Assembly: GCA_004376385.1 (NCBI GenBank) | Contig: SOJY01000129.1 | Location: forward strand, 1 to 18,255 | Direction: 5' to 3' | DNA: 18,255 bases | Origin: Candidatus Bathyarchaeum sp. | GTDB lineage: Archaea > Thermoproteota > Bathyarchaeia > Bathyarchaeales > Bathyarchaeaceae | Shown here: piece after piece, positions 7,288 through 14,362 of the stretch | Layout of the letters: each line of letters opens with the position of its first letter | Position numbering within the stretch: position 1 is the first letter of the stretch | Position numbers and translations under genes: made by a program | The notes under the pieces: model-generated | The model's database searches: none | What the model was told of the DNA's origin: nothing | What the model saw: the letters and a program-made list of their open reading frames with translations, nothing else

Positions 7288-7653
7288 CTATTCAATAAGC
7301 CGAACCTTACTTGGTTTGCTTTGATCTAGTTGTACTAGTAAAATCTTTTCCAGAATCGGCACCACATAAGAGGCTGCACTAGTTCCATGCGTGTACTTCT
7401 GCAGATATTCATCCAAGGAACCCCCTGGTGGAGTTCCGTGAGTCGCTCCAATCAAGACCCATCCCCTTCCTCTGAGGAAATCCGGGATTCCTTCCCAGCA
7501 ATCTTTTGAGACATATATAGACCAGCCTGTCCCCACCCTTAACGTTATGCCCTCTGAATCTATGCGTTCTACTTCGAAAGAAGCTCGTCCTGAAGGAGTT
7601 TTGAGTGTAGTTCCTGAAGTAATGTTGTTTAGTATTTTGTCCATTACTTGCAT
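7288..7653 (-). CDS. Uncharacterised 121-residue protein of the HEPN operon
   Basis: Function unknown. The first half is beta-rich (TLKTPSGRASFEVERIDSEG, then ITLRVGTGWSIYVS), followed by a helix and WVLIGATHGTPPGGSLDEYL, and ends in a helical segment with LEKILLVQLD. I recall similar small domains as parts or neighbours of restriction-like proteins but cannot name the family. The start is either the ATG at 7653 or an in-frame GTG at 7662; neither has a clear ribosome binding site. A weak TATA-like GATAATAC about 30 bases upstream suggests it may also have its own promoter. It lies 82 bases upstream of the HEPN gene and 34 bases after the small gene at 7688-7897. Confidence 0.6.
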   Translation of the reverse strand: MQVMDKILNNITSGTTLKTPSGRASFEVERIDSEGITLRVGTGWSIYVSKDCWEGIPDFLRGRGWVLIGATHGTPPGGSLDEYLQKYTHGTSAASYVVPILEKILLVQLDQSKPSKVRLIE

Positions 7654-7687
7654 ATTAACCACACGCGCATAGATATCTGTATTATCT

Positions 7688-7897
7688 CTATTGAATCATT
7701 GCAAAATGCCTTAAAGCATCTTCTATCATACCCCAATACCTTAGTGGGCAAGGATGTTTCCTTTCGGGTCCTTCTCTGTTGTGAGCTGGCCCCCTTGTCA
7801 ATCCATGAGTGTCTTTCACTTCAGCAATCCAGCAAGTCTTCACTCCAACACCGTATCTCTGGACAACATATTCCTGGATTTGCTTATATGTTGCCAA
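7688..7897 (-). CDS. Small conserved protein, 69 residues (YKxIQEYV...KTCWIAEVK type)
   Basis: The protein begins (TTG)ATYKQIQEYVVQRYG, then KTCWIAEVKDTHGL, a basic Arg/Pro stretch and MIEDALRHFAM. I recall a widespread family of tiny proteins with this YKxIQxYV...TCWIAxVK...NRxGxR..PCP pattern in bacteria and archaea, with no established role; it looks like a small helix-turn-helix-like DNA or RNA binder. The TTG start is supported by AGGAGA seven bases upstream on the minus strand. It is the second gene of the four-gene minus-strand set, 48 bases after the 145-residue gene. Possible roles are a repressor or partner for the HEPN protein, by position only. Confidence 0.7.
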   Translation of the reverse strand: MATYKQIQEYVVQRYGVGVKTCWIAEVKDTHGLTRGPAHNREGPERKHPCPLRYWGMIEDALRHFAMIQ

Positions 7898-7945
7898 CTT
7901 GATTTCTCCTATTGACTTGTGAAAGCCGGTTTGCCTGCGTAGTCA

Positions 7946-8383
7946 TTAAATCTGATGTACATATAAAATCGCTCTCAAGTTATCAATCGGAGGGTATCCA
8001 CCCCTAAGCCAAGGTTTCCAGTTGGATGGCACAAGAGTTGCAACAAAATTAAAGTCTCCGACCAGCATCAGAATCATATAGCAGATTTTCAAAAGGCGTT
8101 TGCGCTTTTTCAGTATGATTGAAGTTTCCTTGAGTTTTTTCCATTTTTCATGGTTCTTGGCAGATGTTTTTATTTTCAGCATAGCCTTAAACAAGTCATG
8201 AAGCGTTTTTTCATTGAAAATTTCAGCGAGTTGACCTTCTGGTAGTTGATTGGCAAGTAACGTCAAGTCTTTCAGTCCCTGAATAGCGTACTGTTGAATA
8301 CGGGAGTTATAAGCAGACTTGTTCCAGCCTTTTTTGTCCTTGCTTAGCACATATTCTTTCATAGGCTTCGTAAGGATGGGCAT
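7946..8383 (-). CDS. Uncharacterised helical protein, 145 residues, first gene of the HEPN operon
   Basis: Not recognised. The sequence is basic and helical: WNKSAYNSRIQQYAIQGLKD, then LTLLANQLPEGQLAEIF, a Lys-rich middle with KKRKRLL, and one hydrophobic stretch (about residues 99-118, ICYMILMLVGDFNFVATLV) that could be a membrane helix or a buried helix. The ATG at 8383 is preceded by AAGGTG, and a TATA-like ACTTATATATT stands about 60 bases upstream on the minus strand (8437-8447). It leads four genes (8383 to 6636) with gaps of 34 to 82 bases, and it diverges from the PD-DEXK-like gene at 8537. A role as a regulator or membrane anchor is possible but not shown. Confidence 0.6.
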   Translation of the reverse strand: MPILTKPMKEYVLSKDKKGWNKSAYNSRIQQYAIQGLKDLTLLANQLPEGQLAEIFNEKTLHDLFKAMLKIKTSAKNHEKWKKLKETSIILKKRKRLLKICYMILMLVGDFNFVATLVPSNWKPWLRGGYPPIDNLRAILYVHQI

Positions 8384-8490
8384 CTCTACACCTTACAATT
8401 TTTGTTATTTCTCTCAAAATATTACATGCAAGTTGTTAATATATAAGTTTTCGTATAAGATATAATAACAAATATTGGAGGTCAAAACAA

Positions 8491-8520
8491 TTGGAAGAAA
8501 CCATATGCGCGTACGCATAA
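8491..8520 (+). CDS. Possible 9-codon leader ORF before the PD-DEXK gene
   Basis: A GGAGGT (8477-8482) is followed eight bases later by TTG and nine codons (MEETICAYA) ending in TAA at 8518-8520. The main gene then has its own GGAGGTG and an ATG 16 bases downstream. The codons for CAYA lie inside the inverted repeat at 8504-8519. This could be a translated leader coupled to control of the downstream gene, or just an incidental frame before the true start. Confidence 0.3.
   Translation: MEETICAYA
8504..8519. promoter_or_regulatory. Inverted repeat TATGCG-N4-CGCATA before the PD-DEXK gene
   Basis: Perfect six-base arms separated by four bases lie between the TATA-like region (about 8453-8468) and the start at 8537. 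The position suits a repressor site. The related GCGCG-rich palindrome at 4890-4901 suggests a common regulator, but this is inference. Confidence 0.4.
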
Positions 8521-8536
8521 TAGCGGAGGTGAAAAG

Positions 8537-9130
8537 ATGAAAATCAGAGAATGGATAGAAGATTTGAAGAATCGGCTGATGCCGCTCGAAATAAGAGTCG
8601 CTATGGTGAAATTCAAATTATCTGAGATACCAAGGAAACTTAGAGGTTTAGTAGCTGAGCATATAGTGGCTGTAAAACTGCATGAACTGCGAATGAAGTG
8701 CGATAAAAGATATGTGTGTTCAGAGTGCAGGCACGAGAATATGCCGGAACACACAGACTTACTTGCATACAAGCCATTCATTAAGAATCCCGTCAAAGTG
8801 CCTGTACAGGTTAAGTCGATCAGCCTTTGGAAGCATGGCTATCAAGTAAGCGTGGAGGATTCATCACTCAAGGATTTTGAGGGTTTCTATATCATTCTTA
8901 TAGAGCATGAACCTGAAGACTACTTCCTTTACATCAAAAGTGCTGAAATGCAAAGATTAATGCAAGAACAAAACCCTGATGGCCCTCAAAAGCGTGGAAA
9001 AGCCAGACCCCACAACTATTGGAACTTAAAGATACCGCAGAACCTCGATGGGTTCATACACTATAGGGAAAGCGACGAATTTATCGACGCGGTTCTGACC
9101 GATCCTTATCAAGATGAAGGGGCAGAATAG
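8537..9130 (+). CDS. PD-(D/E)XK-like nuclease
   Basis: A 197-residue protein with the arrangement of a PD-(D/E)XK fold: Glu41 in LRGLVAEHIVAVKLHEL, Asp74 in EHTDLLAY, and Gln91-Val-Lys93 in VPVQVKS, followed by a beta strand-rich part (YQVSVEDSSLKDFEGFYIIL) and KSAEMQRLM. A CSEC pair at residues 61-64 could hold a metal ion. Such folds occur in restriction enzymes, resolvases and mobile-element nucleases. The ATG has a strong GGAGGTG ribosome binding site. It is a single gene diverging from the HEPN operon, so the two could share control through the intergenic sites. The nuclease assignment is from the motif pattern; the exact family is not identified. Confidence 0.65.
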   Translation: MKIREWIEDLKNRLMPLEIRVAMVKFKLSEIPRKLRGLVAEHIVAVKLHELRMKCDKRYVCSECRHENMPEHTDLLAYKPFIKNPVKVPVQVKSISLWKHGYQVSVEDSSLKDFEGFYIILIEHEPEDYFLYIKSAEMQRLMQEQNPDGPQKRGKARPHNYWNLKIPQNLDGFIHYRESDEFIDAVLTDPYQDEGAE

Positions 9131-9258
9131 ACCATTACAACAACCCAGTCTGCGCGTACATACTTTACTATAAGCTTGATGACCCTTCAAAAAATCTCGT
9201 TTCCCCCCTTTTTCAGCAGATGCGTAGGTAGAACAAGTATTCAATGTGTATGCGTATG

Positions 9259-9282
9259 TATGCCTTGCGCGGTTTCTTCCTG
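9259..9282. repeat. 24-base perfect repeat, copy 1
   Basis: This stretch (starting TATGCCTTGCGCGG and ending TTTCTTCCTG) is identical to 11857-11880. The matches end abruptly on both sides. The two copies bracket the three-gene winged-helix operon (9368-11186) and the empty region behind it, about 2.6 kb in direct orientation. Confidence 0.8.
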
Positions 9283-9367
9283 TCCCTGAGCAGATTTAAT
9301 CAGAACCTGCAATCAACCAGTTCGTAGATACATGCTACATATTCTTGAATCATTTTGCATGCAGTGA

Positions 9368-10126
9368 TCAATGAGTTGACAGCAACTTGTCTTCCACAAA
9401 CTTGATCCCTTTCCTTGTCAACTTCACCCCTTGCCTATTTATGTGAACTAGTCTGTCTTTCTCAAGATTTCTTGCGGTGGTGTGTATCAATTGCGCGTAT
9501 TTCTTGAGAACCCGTGTCAACTCCCTTTCTACGACTCTTCCACCCAGTTGGTAGAGAGCAACCAAAAATTCCTCCTTGAATGTCATTCCTTCTTTCAAAA
9601 CTAAGAGACTTCCATCTTCAAATTGCTCAACAAAAGGAACTTTTTTTTCTACTAATGAGCAAAGAACTGCCCCTGTGGTCTTTGGATTAGATCTGAGGTA
9701 TAACATAACGAACTCCGCTAGTATCCAGTCACATGCTGAAGCGCAATACTGGCTGTCAAGAATATCCGGATCAATTGCCTTTACATGCGCTACTCTTTTC
9801 TTGTTTCTGATGTTGTAAATCGATTTCGCAGTTGTTGGAATAGCTAGTGTCAATAGTTCATCTTCAGCTGAGACTCTCTTTCTTTTTGACACGCTCTGGT
9901 AAAGTGGGTCAAAACGAATATTGTTAATGTCAACAACTTCTTTGTCTAGAATGCTCTTGATTACAGCCAAGGTCACCTCAGAGAATTTGCCTGCATGAAG
10001 TATCGATTTTTCCCAGTCTTCCAAGTAATGATGTCTTTTTGTCATTCTGTACTCTTTCAATAGCTCTGCTGTTAACCTTTTGTCAATCTTTTTTGAGAGT
10101 TTATCGGAGATATCTTTGATTGACAT
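9368..10126 (-). CDS. Uncharacterised protein with C-terminal winged helix (third gene of minus operon)
   Basis: A 252-residue protein. The N-terminal two-thirds is helical and unfamiliar (MSIKDISDKLSKKIDKRLTA, then YLEDWEKSILHAG). The last 70 residues look like a winged helix: EEFLVALYQLGGRVVERELT, RVLKKYAQLIHTTARNLEKD, RLVHINRQGVKLTRKGIKFV. The ATG at 10126 was chosen over an upstream TTG at 10138 because GTGGAG lies just before it and nothing resembling a ribosome binding site precedes the TTG. It follows the second operon gene by 17 bases. DNA binding is probable; the enzymatic or effector role, if any, is unknown. Confidence 0.65.
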   Translation of the reverse strand: MSIKDISDKLSKKIDKRLTAELLKEYRMTKRHHYLEDWEKSILHAGKFSEVTLAVIKSILDKEVVDINNIRFDPLYQSVSKRKRVSAEDELLTLAIPTTAKSIYNIRNKKRVAHVKAIDPDILDSQYCASACDWILAEFVMLYLRSNPKTTGAVLCSLVEKKVPFVEQFEDGSLLVLKEGMTFKEEFLVALYQLGGRVVERELTRVLKKYAQLIHTTARNLEKDRLVHINRQGVKLTRKGIKFVEDKLLSTH

Positions 10127-10143
10127 AGGACTCCACAATCAGT

Positions 10144-10713
10144 TCAAGCGGAAAGTTGCCTCAATAGATTCAGGGCGCTTTCTCTTCCCAACTGTGTCAG
10201 CTTATACTGCGTCCCTCTAAATTGCCCTTTGGATCTAAAATCATCTCTACACTTCCCAAGATTTTTCGCTAGATTATTTAGAGATCCTACTCCATAATTA
10301 TCCAACGCCTTTGATAGAATCGAGGTTTTCACCCAGCTTATCCCATATACAGACTCATAAGCTATGAGTAGGCATTTTGAAATCTGGATCTGCTTTTCTG
10401 CTTCTCTACCTTCAACCTTACCTATAAATACTGGTTCGTCTTCCTCGAAATCATAAAAATCCCTCAATTTGCCTGATTCAATACCAGCTTTCTTGGCAAA
10501 TTCTGCGATTTGCTGGTTGAGGGTATTTGTCCTTCGAGTGCTGGTCTCTGTTGAGGAGCGGGATTTGATAGACGTCTTGATCACTGATCCCTCTAGGAGG
10601 GTTGACAAAACTATTTCAAACGCTTTTGTTCTGAAAGGTTCTTCAACATCAGCGACTGCTTTTATCGCTTGATTAATCTTTTCCTTAATTTCCTCAATTT
10701 GCATTTCACTCAT
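10144..10713 (-). CDS. Uncharacterised winged-helix-like protein, 189 residues (second gene of minus operon)
   Basis: The N-terminus is an amphipathic helical region (MQIEEIKEKINQAIKAVADV), then a Ser/Thr/Arg-rich linker (RSSTETSTRRTNTLN). The C-terminal 120 residues resemble tandem helix-turn-helix or winged-helix units: KCLLIAYESVYGISWVKTSI, LSKALDNYGVGSLNNLAKNL and GTQYKLTQLGRESALNLL. The same layout (short helices, a ~Y..G....T..L...L...G motif and a final LT..G) appears in the first gene, so the two may be distant relatives. It begins five bases after the stop of the first gene, implying coupled translation. No catalytic motif is visible. Confidence 0.65.
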   Translation of the reverse strand: MSEMQIEEIKEKINQAIKAVADVEEPFRTKAFEIVLSTLLEGSVIKTSIKSRSSTETSTRRTNTLNQQIAEFAKKAGIESGKLRDFYDFEEDEPVFIGKVEGREAEKQIQISKCLLIAYESVYGISWVKTSILSKALDNYGVGSLNNLAKNLGKCRDDFRSKGQFRGTQYKLTQLGRESALNLLRQLSA

Positions 10714-10718
10714 CTATC

Positions 10719-11186
10719 CTACTTTTCAATATACTTCTCGCCAGTCGGAGTTATCGTCCAAGTTACAAAACCATCCTTCTTTTCTTCAACTCTTTTGAAA
10801 TAACCATCCGCTTGAGCATTATTCAGATATTGAGAAGTATTTGTGGATTCAGGTATCCTTGCATCATTATAACAAGATGATATATCTCTCACATTAAAAG
10901 CCCGAGTATTTTCTTTGTGAAACAGCCAGTAACCAAACAAGACAACAAGAACGGCGTGTTGTTGGGGGTTACCCCTTTGTTTAAGAAACTCTGCTAGAGA
11001 AACTGGAAGTTCTCCACCTTTCGGTTTTTCTTCTTTCCTTGTGGGCAGGACTTGGGTTTCTAGAGATGTAATTGCATCTCTAGAGGTCAACTCTTCAAAT
11101 TTCTTTTCTACCCACTGTCGATCGCCTTGAACCTCCAACTCAAAATCCCCTCGTTTAACTCTGATTCTGTATTGAGAGTCACTCAT
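10719..11186 (-). CDS. Uncharacterised winged-helix-like protein, 155 residues (first gene of minus operon)
   Basis: Residues 1-35 form a small beta-rich motif (YRIRVKRGDFELEVQGDRQW, VEKKFEELTS) that I have seen at the front of several archaeal hypothetical proteins. After a Lys/Pro-rich linker comes a helix-turn-helix-like region: LAEFLKQRGNPQQHAVLVVL, then FGYWLFHKENTRAFNVRDIS, SQYLNNAQADGYFKRVEEKK and WTITPTGEKYI. The ATG at 11186 is about 40 bases from a TATA-like GATTTAAGTG on the minus strand (about 11222-11231), giving a short leader. It heads an operon with 10144-10713 and 9368-10126. No membrane segment and no catalytic motif are visible. Confidence 0.7.
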   Translation of the reverse strand: MSDSQYRIRVKRGDFELEVQGDRQWVEKKFEELTSRDAITSLETQVLPTRKEEKPKGGELPVSLAEFLKQRGNPQQHAVLVVLFGYWLFHKENTRAFNVRDISSCYNDARIPESTNTSQYLNNAQADGYFKRVEEKKDGFVTWTITPTGEKYIEK

Positions 11187-11856
11187 TTCATAACACTCAG
11201 CACCATATCAGAACATTTATTCACTTAAATCTTTCGGACACGATGTTTACTACGACTAATAGCTATATAGCTTTCTATTATATTGGTAAAATATTCACTT
11301 TTTCAGGTCCTTTTGATAGAAGGAGCGGTTTTCTTGGATTCGAAGTGTTGAGTGATTTTTCGTGATTTAAATTCTGTAATAAGACTCCGCAATGAATTTA
11401 CTGAGTATGTTCGGAAATACCTAATATTTAGCGGTTTTTCTAGATTTAAGATTCAAAACGTGGTTTTTGACAATTGTGCTAAAAAATCATTGGTAGGATT
11501 GGAACTGATGTATCCACGAATTAGTAATCAAAATTTTCGATGATTCGAACGGAGAATTACATTAATTGACCATAAATGTTCGGTAGTACGATTATTATGC
11601 TAGTAATATGTGATTACACGCTTGCGCATTTCTATGCATACATTATCTTTCTCTGTACGGCAGACTTGACGAATGTGACTTGAAAATCTGTCCATGAGCA
11701 TAGTGGAGCTGTTGCAACATAGTTTCGATGATTCTGGCCGAGTAATACTGTCCGTGAACTCTAAAGGTGCTTCGGATCAGACCCGTTGCGGCTCCAGATA
11801 CTGTGCGCGCGACAGAGTTGCCAGATGGATTGATGGTGGCAGATTAGACTATTTCA

Positions 11857-11880
11857 TATGCCTTGCGCGGTTTCTTCCTG
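11857..11880. repeat. 24-base perfect repeat, copy 2
   Basis: Identical to 9259-9282 and in the same orientation. It lies 40 bases before the second integrase-promoter-like repeat. Confidence 0.8.
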
Positions 11881-11920
11881 CTCTCCCGCATAGGAGTTAG
11901 CCGACTCGTGCATAATCATA

Positions 11921-12000
11921 CCACCTCAGCTTTCTTCTTAGAGGCCATTAAATAGCCGTCCGCGCATGGTGCTATATGGGAGCGCGTGGTCGGATGGGAG
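11921..12000 (+). repeat. Integrase-promoter-like repeat, copy 2
   Basis: It shares with copies 1 and 3 CCACCTCAG, a pyrimidine tract, a TTAAATAGCC box, CGCGCATG and ATATGGGAGCGCGTGG. It resembles copy 1 further than copy 3, including GATGGGA after the conserved part. No RHH frame follows. It stands 185 bases before the Holliday-resolvase-related gene, which has its own TATA box closer by. Confidence 0.6.
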
Positions 12001-12142
12001 ATATACGTGCGTACACGGTGAAGCTAGGTGAATCTCGTGCGAGTGTGGGAGCCGGAAGTCGTAAATTCCCAGGGTGCCTCGATGCCGATCCGCTTCGCGT
12101 AATGATATAGCTCAGGGTTGTTTGTGGATTTTTGGCGGAGAG

Positions 12143-12152
12143 ATATTTTAAG
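12143..12152 (+). promoter_or_regulatory. TATA-like box of the Holliday-resolvase-related gene
   Basis: ATATTTTAAG lies about 37 bases before the ATG at 12185, giving an expected start of transcription near 12174 and a leader of about 10 bases. Confidence 0.45.
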
Positions 12153-12184
12153 CTGAACGCGCGATTTTTCGTTGATGAGCCACT

Positions 12185-12700
12185 ATGATTGAAATCATTC
12201 TAACTGTCGTTGTCGGCATCGCCATTGGAGTGTTGTTTGCCTACTTCTACTTCAGGGCCAGGGTGGAGCTGATGGCCAAGAGGCTGGGGGACGAGGTCGG
12301 GCAGAGGCTCTTCGAGCGGAACAAGGCCGAGCTGGACGCCGCCTTCGAGGAGAAGTACAAGGGCTTCCTGGAGCAGTGGAAGGTGGAGACTGAGAAGGCC
12401 TTCAGGGAAGACGCACTGGCAAGGAGTAGAGCCGTGCTCAAAGGAGCAATCGCGGAGCAACTTGCACCCATTTTCAAGGTGTTCGGCTACAACCCGAGCG
12501 ACGCCAGGTTCATAGGGGACCCAGTGGACTACGTAATTTTTGACGGGTATACCCAAGTCAGAGAGAGGAAGGCTGACAGGCCCATAACCGTAGTCCTGGC
12601 CGACGTGAAGACGGGGCGGGCCACCCTGACCTACGAGCAGAGGCGGATAAAGCGGGGGACAGAGAAGGGCCTGGTGAAGTTCAAGACGATCCGGATGTAG
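12185..12700 (+). CDS. Membrane-anchored endonuclease related to archaeal Holliday junction resolvase
   Basis: A 171-residue protein of the archaeal Endonuc_Holl-type family. Residues 2-22 form one membrane helix (EIILTVVVGIAIGVLFAYFY), residues 25-80 a charged coiled-coil-like stalk, and the rest a PD-(D/E)XK fold: Glu91 in AIAEQLAPIF, Asp115 in FIGDPVDYVIFDG, and Asp140-Val-Lys142 in ADVKTG, followed by LTYEQRRIK. The family is common in archaea and on their mobile elements; its cellular substrate is not firmly known. The gene is visibly richer in G and C, and in AGG codons, than its AT-rich neighbours, like intC and the 15104 gene, suggesting a different origin or a different age from the cargo. 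It is transcribed alone. Confidence 0.85.
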   Translation: MIEIILTVVVGIAIGVLFAYFYFRARVELMAKRLGDEVGQRLFERNKAELDAAFEEKYKGFLEQWKVETEKAFREDALARSRAVLKGAIAEQLAPIFKVFGYNPSDARFIGDPVDYVIFDGYTQVRERKADRPITVVLADVKTGRATLTYEQRRIKRGTEKGLVKFKTIRM

Positions 12701-12787
12701 ATTCAGCGCCTAAACAATCTGAACCCGACTATTAGTTTTTACGCAGCGCACCAGTGAACGCATACATCTTTCCATATAGAAAATTCC

Positions 12788-12832
12788 TGAGATCAACCTA
12801 CTATGTTTCACACGCACATCGCCGCTTCCGCC
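12788..12832. repeat. Dispersed repeat (ATCAACCTACT type), copy 2
   Basis: The stretch with GATCAACCTACT, a short T-rich part, ACACGCAC and GCCGCTTCCG matches 218-262 (AATCAACCTGCT, GATTTG, CGCGC, TGCTCTTTCG) and 15663-15707 (AATCAACCTACT, GATTTG, GCGCGC, CTGCTTCG). The match is imperfect but longer than expected by chance. It overlaps the end of the possible gene at 12801-12971. Confidence 0.5.
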
Positions 12833-12971
12833 CACCGTCCAGCCAGTTCGGCTCCTTCTCGCCCAGATCTTCGCCGGTACGAGATGCAACATTCTTCGAG
12901 GGATTCTCTACAACTTCTTGCTGGGTAGGGCTAATATTATTTTGTTGGGCTTTGCTGGAGAAAGTCGTCAT
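12801..12971 (-). CDS. Possible small polar protein, 56 residues
   Basis: On the minus strand an ATG opens a frame reading MTTFSSKAQQNNISPTQQEV, then VENPSKNVASRTGEDLGEKE and PNWLDGGRKRRCACET. The composition (Gln, Asn, Ser, Glu, then a basic GGRKRR end) is that of a real soluble small protein and unlike random translation of this region; the opposite-strand frame is Ser/Arg/Phe-rich. There is no clear ribosome binding site, and I do not recognise the family. It would be convergent with the gene before it and divergent from the next operon. Confidence 0.3.
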   Translation of the reverse strand: MTTFSSKAQQNNISPTQQEVVENPSKNVASRTGEDLGEKEPNWLDGGRKRRCACET

Positions 12972-13060
12972 TTTGTACCGTAGGTTGATGCCAATCCATG
13001 TACATATGCTGCTAGTGGGTTTTTCAACGCTTTTGCCTCGTTAAACCAACCATCCCAGCA

Positions 13061-13159
13061 GTTTACACACGATGTAGCAAGGTAATTACAAAAGACTTAA
13101 ATGCGTGTTTACACAAAGATAGTGGTGTGATTACATATGCGACAAAGTGCTGTTTACAC
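13061..13159 (+). promoter_or_regulatory. Promoter with three evenly spaced GTTTACAC boxes
   Basis: GTTTACAC occurs at 13061-13068, 13107-13114 and 13152-13159, at steps of 46 and 45 bases, all on the plus strand. The TATA-like GACTTAAAT (13094-13102) lies between the first two and the ATG (13137) between the last two. A further GTGTGATTACAT lies just before the ATG. Repeats placed on both sides of a transcription start are typical repressor sites. Confidence 0.55.
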
Positions 13160-14360
13160 GACCAAACAACGAGCATCTTTTGAGGCGTGGCTTCAAGACA
13201 GAATCTACTACAAAGAAAACGATTCTTACCATTTGCTTTCCCGACAAGAAGCCAAGAATCGCATCAAGAAGTTCATTGACGAACAGGACTACACTACGGT
13301 GAAAGGCATTGCAGACCAATTGAATGCGCCAATTTCCTTCTCCGAGAGAAGTATATCCAAGTCATTGCGGGTATCATTCTTAGACTATGTGAAACTTGTG
13401 AAGCAGGCTCTGAAAGGAAAAACTGACTTGAGTACAATAATGAGAAACACGATTGTGAAGGACCTTGAAGAGTTAATCGCAAACATAAATCAGAGAAGGG
13501 AAATAGCCCCTCACCGCCTTAATCTATTCCGCCAAGCATTCGAAACTTGGAAGTCTGAGTTGTCAGAAACTGAATCAAGCCCGCAAAGCTCCTATTCTCC
13601 CAGCATGTTTCACTACCCAGTCATGAAGAAGAAGCTAGTGAAACCGATTATACAACAAGCGATTGGACAAATCAAACAAAGATGCTCATCAATACCACCT
13701 AGAGTTCTGGAGAGGCGTCTCAAAGTAGATTGGGAAACCTCTATCGATGATGTGTATGATGACTACACGGCGTTCCTAGATATAGAGATACAGCTTAGTC
13801 AAAACGGACAAGTGATGCTGAAGGTAGAATTAGCAACTTTTCTACGTCTGAACATGGATTTTAAAGAATACGTAATCTTCAGCAAAGAGGTGGAAAACCA
13901 GTATGGTGTTGAAGCATCCCAAACTCTGAAAAAGGTTTTAGATGTTGATAAGGAATGGGCCGAAGAGATAGGGATGCTGCCAATTTTCTTCAAGGTAGAC
14001 ATTCTTTCTGTTCCGATTGAAATCAAAGGCAAGACCTTGTCAATGGGTAATATCTCTGCAGAATATGAAGGTCGTGCTAAGAAAGTCAAACCCCAATTTG
14101 AGAAGCCCGAAGATACGCAACTAGCTGTCCTGAAAAGTGAAATTGACAAAGCCCGGAAACAGGAAGATTGGAATGCAGTGTCTGCAGTCTCCGAAAAACT
14201 GAGCCAACTCGAAACTCACAATCAGCTCAGAGAATATGGCTTCGACTTGGCCTCCGCTCTAGCAAAAAAGACGCAGGTACTATCGTTCCGAGCCCCAGAA
14301 ATGATAATCCGCGCTTGGGAAGCTCATGGTGAGATTGAGGCACACTTGCTGGAGGCATAA
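13137..14360 (+). CDS. Uncharacterised 407-residue protein, first gene of the NYN operon
   Basis: I do not recognise this protein. It begins with a basic helical region (MRQSAVYTTKQRASFEAWLQ; SRQEAKNRIKKFIDEQDYTT; VKGIADQLNAPIS, the last resembling a helix-turn-helix). The middle holds a mixed region with DDVYDDYTAFLDIEIQLSQN and GQVMLKVELATFLRLNMDFK. The C-terminal 80 residues are helical with a coiled-coil-like stretch (LAVLKSEIDKARKQEDWNAV, SAVSEKLSQLETHN). No nuclease, ATPase or membrane motif is visible. The ATG fits a TATA-like box about 38 bases upstream and the GTTTACAC boxes around it. It is followed two bases after its stop by the NYN-like gene and then by a third overlapping gene, so the three products most likely work together. 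Confidence 0.75.
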   Translation: MRQSAVYTTKQRASFEAWLQDRIYYKENDSYHLLSRQEAKNRIKKFIDEQDYTTVKGIADQLNAPISFSERSISKSLRVSFLDYVKLVKQALKGKTDLSTIMRNTIVKDLEELIANINQRREIAPHRLNLFRQAFETWKSELSETESSPQSSYSPSMFHYPVMKKKLVKPIIQQAIGQIKQRCSSIPPRVLERRLKVDWETSIDDVYDDYTAFLDIEIQLSQNGQVMLKVELATFLRLNMDFKEYVIFSKEVENQYGVEASQTLKKVLDVDKEWAEEIGMLPIFFKVDILSVPIEIKGKTLSMGNISAEYEGRAKKVKPQFEKPEDTQLAVLKSEIDKARKQEDWNAVSAVSEKLSQLETHNQLREYGFDLASALAKKTQVLSFRAPEMIIRAWEAHGEIEAHLLEA

Positions 14361-14362
14361 CA

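Larger units (their letters stand above)
11187..12184. other. About 1 kb without a convincing gene
   Basis: The first part (11187-11600) is very AT-rich; open frames of up to 63 codons (11352-11543) and 68 codons (11694-11900) exist but lack ribosome binding sites, TATA boxes at proper distance or recognisable families. The region contains the second 24-base repeat (11857-11880), the second integrase-promoter-like repeat (11921-12000) and, at its end, the TATA box of the next gene (12143-12152). It may be a worn junction between modules or may hold an untranslated RNA; I cannot show either. Confidence 0.5.

Noticed and set aside
11352..11543. Open frame of 63 codons in AT-rich DNA
   Set aside because: No start signals and no recognisable pattern.
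11694..11900. Open frame of 68 codons in the empty region
   Set aside because: No ribosome binding site or TATA box at a fitting distance, odd composition, and its end runs through the 24-base repeat; probably chance or a worn relic.
12200..12556. Long open frames opposite the Holliday-resolvase-related gene
   Set aside because: Shadows of a GC-rich real gene; the plus-strand protein has clear family motifs.
12754..13044. Plus-strand open frame of 96 codons
   Set aside because: Composition rich in Ser, Phe and Arg without domain likeness; the minus-strand 56-codon frame in the same place is more protein-like, though also uncertain.
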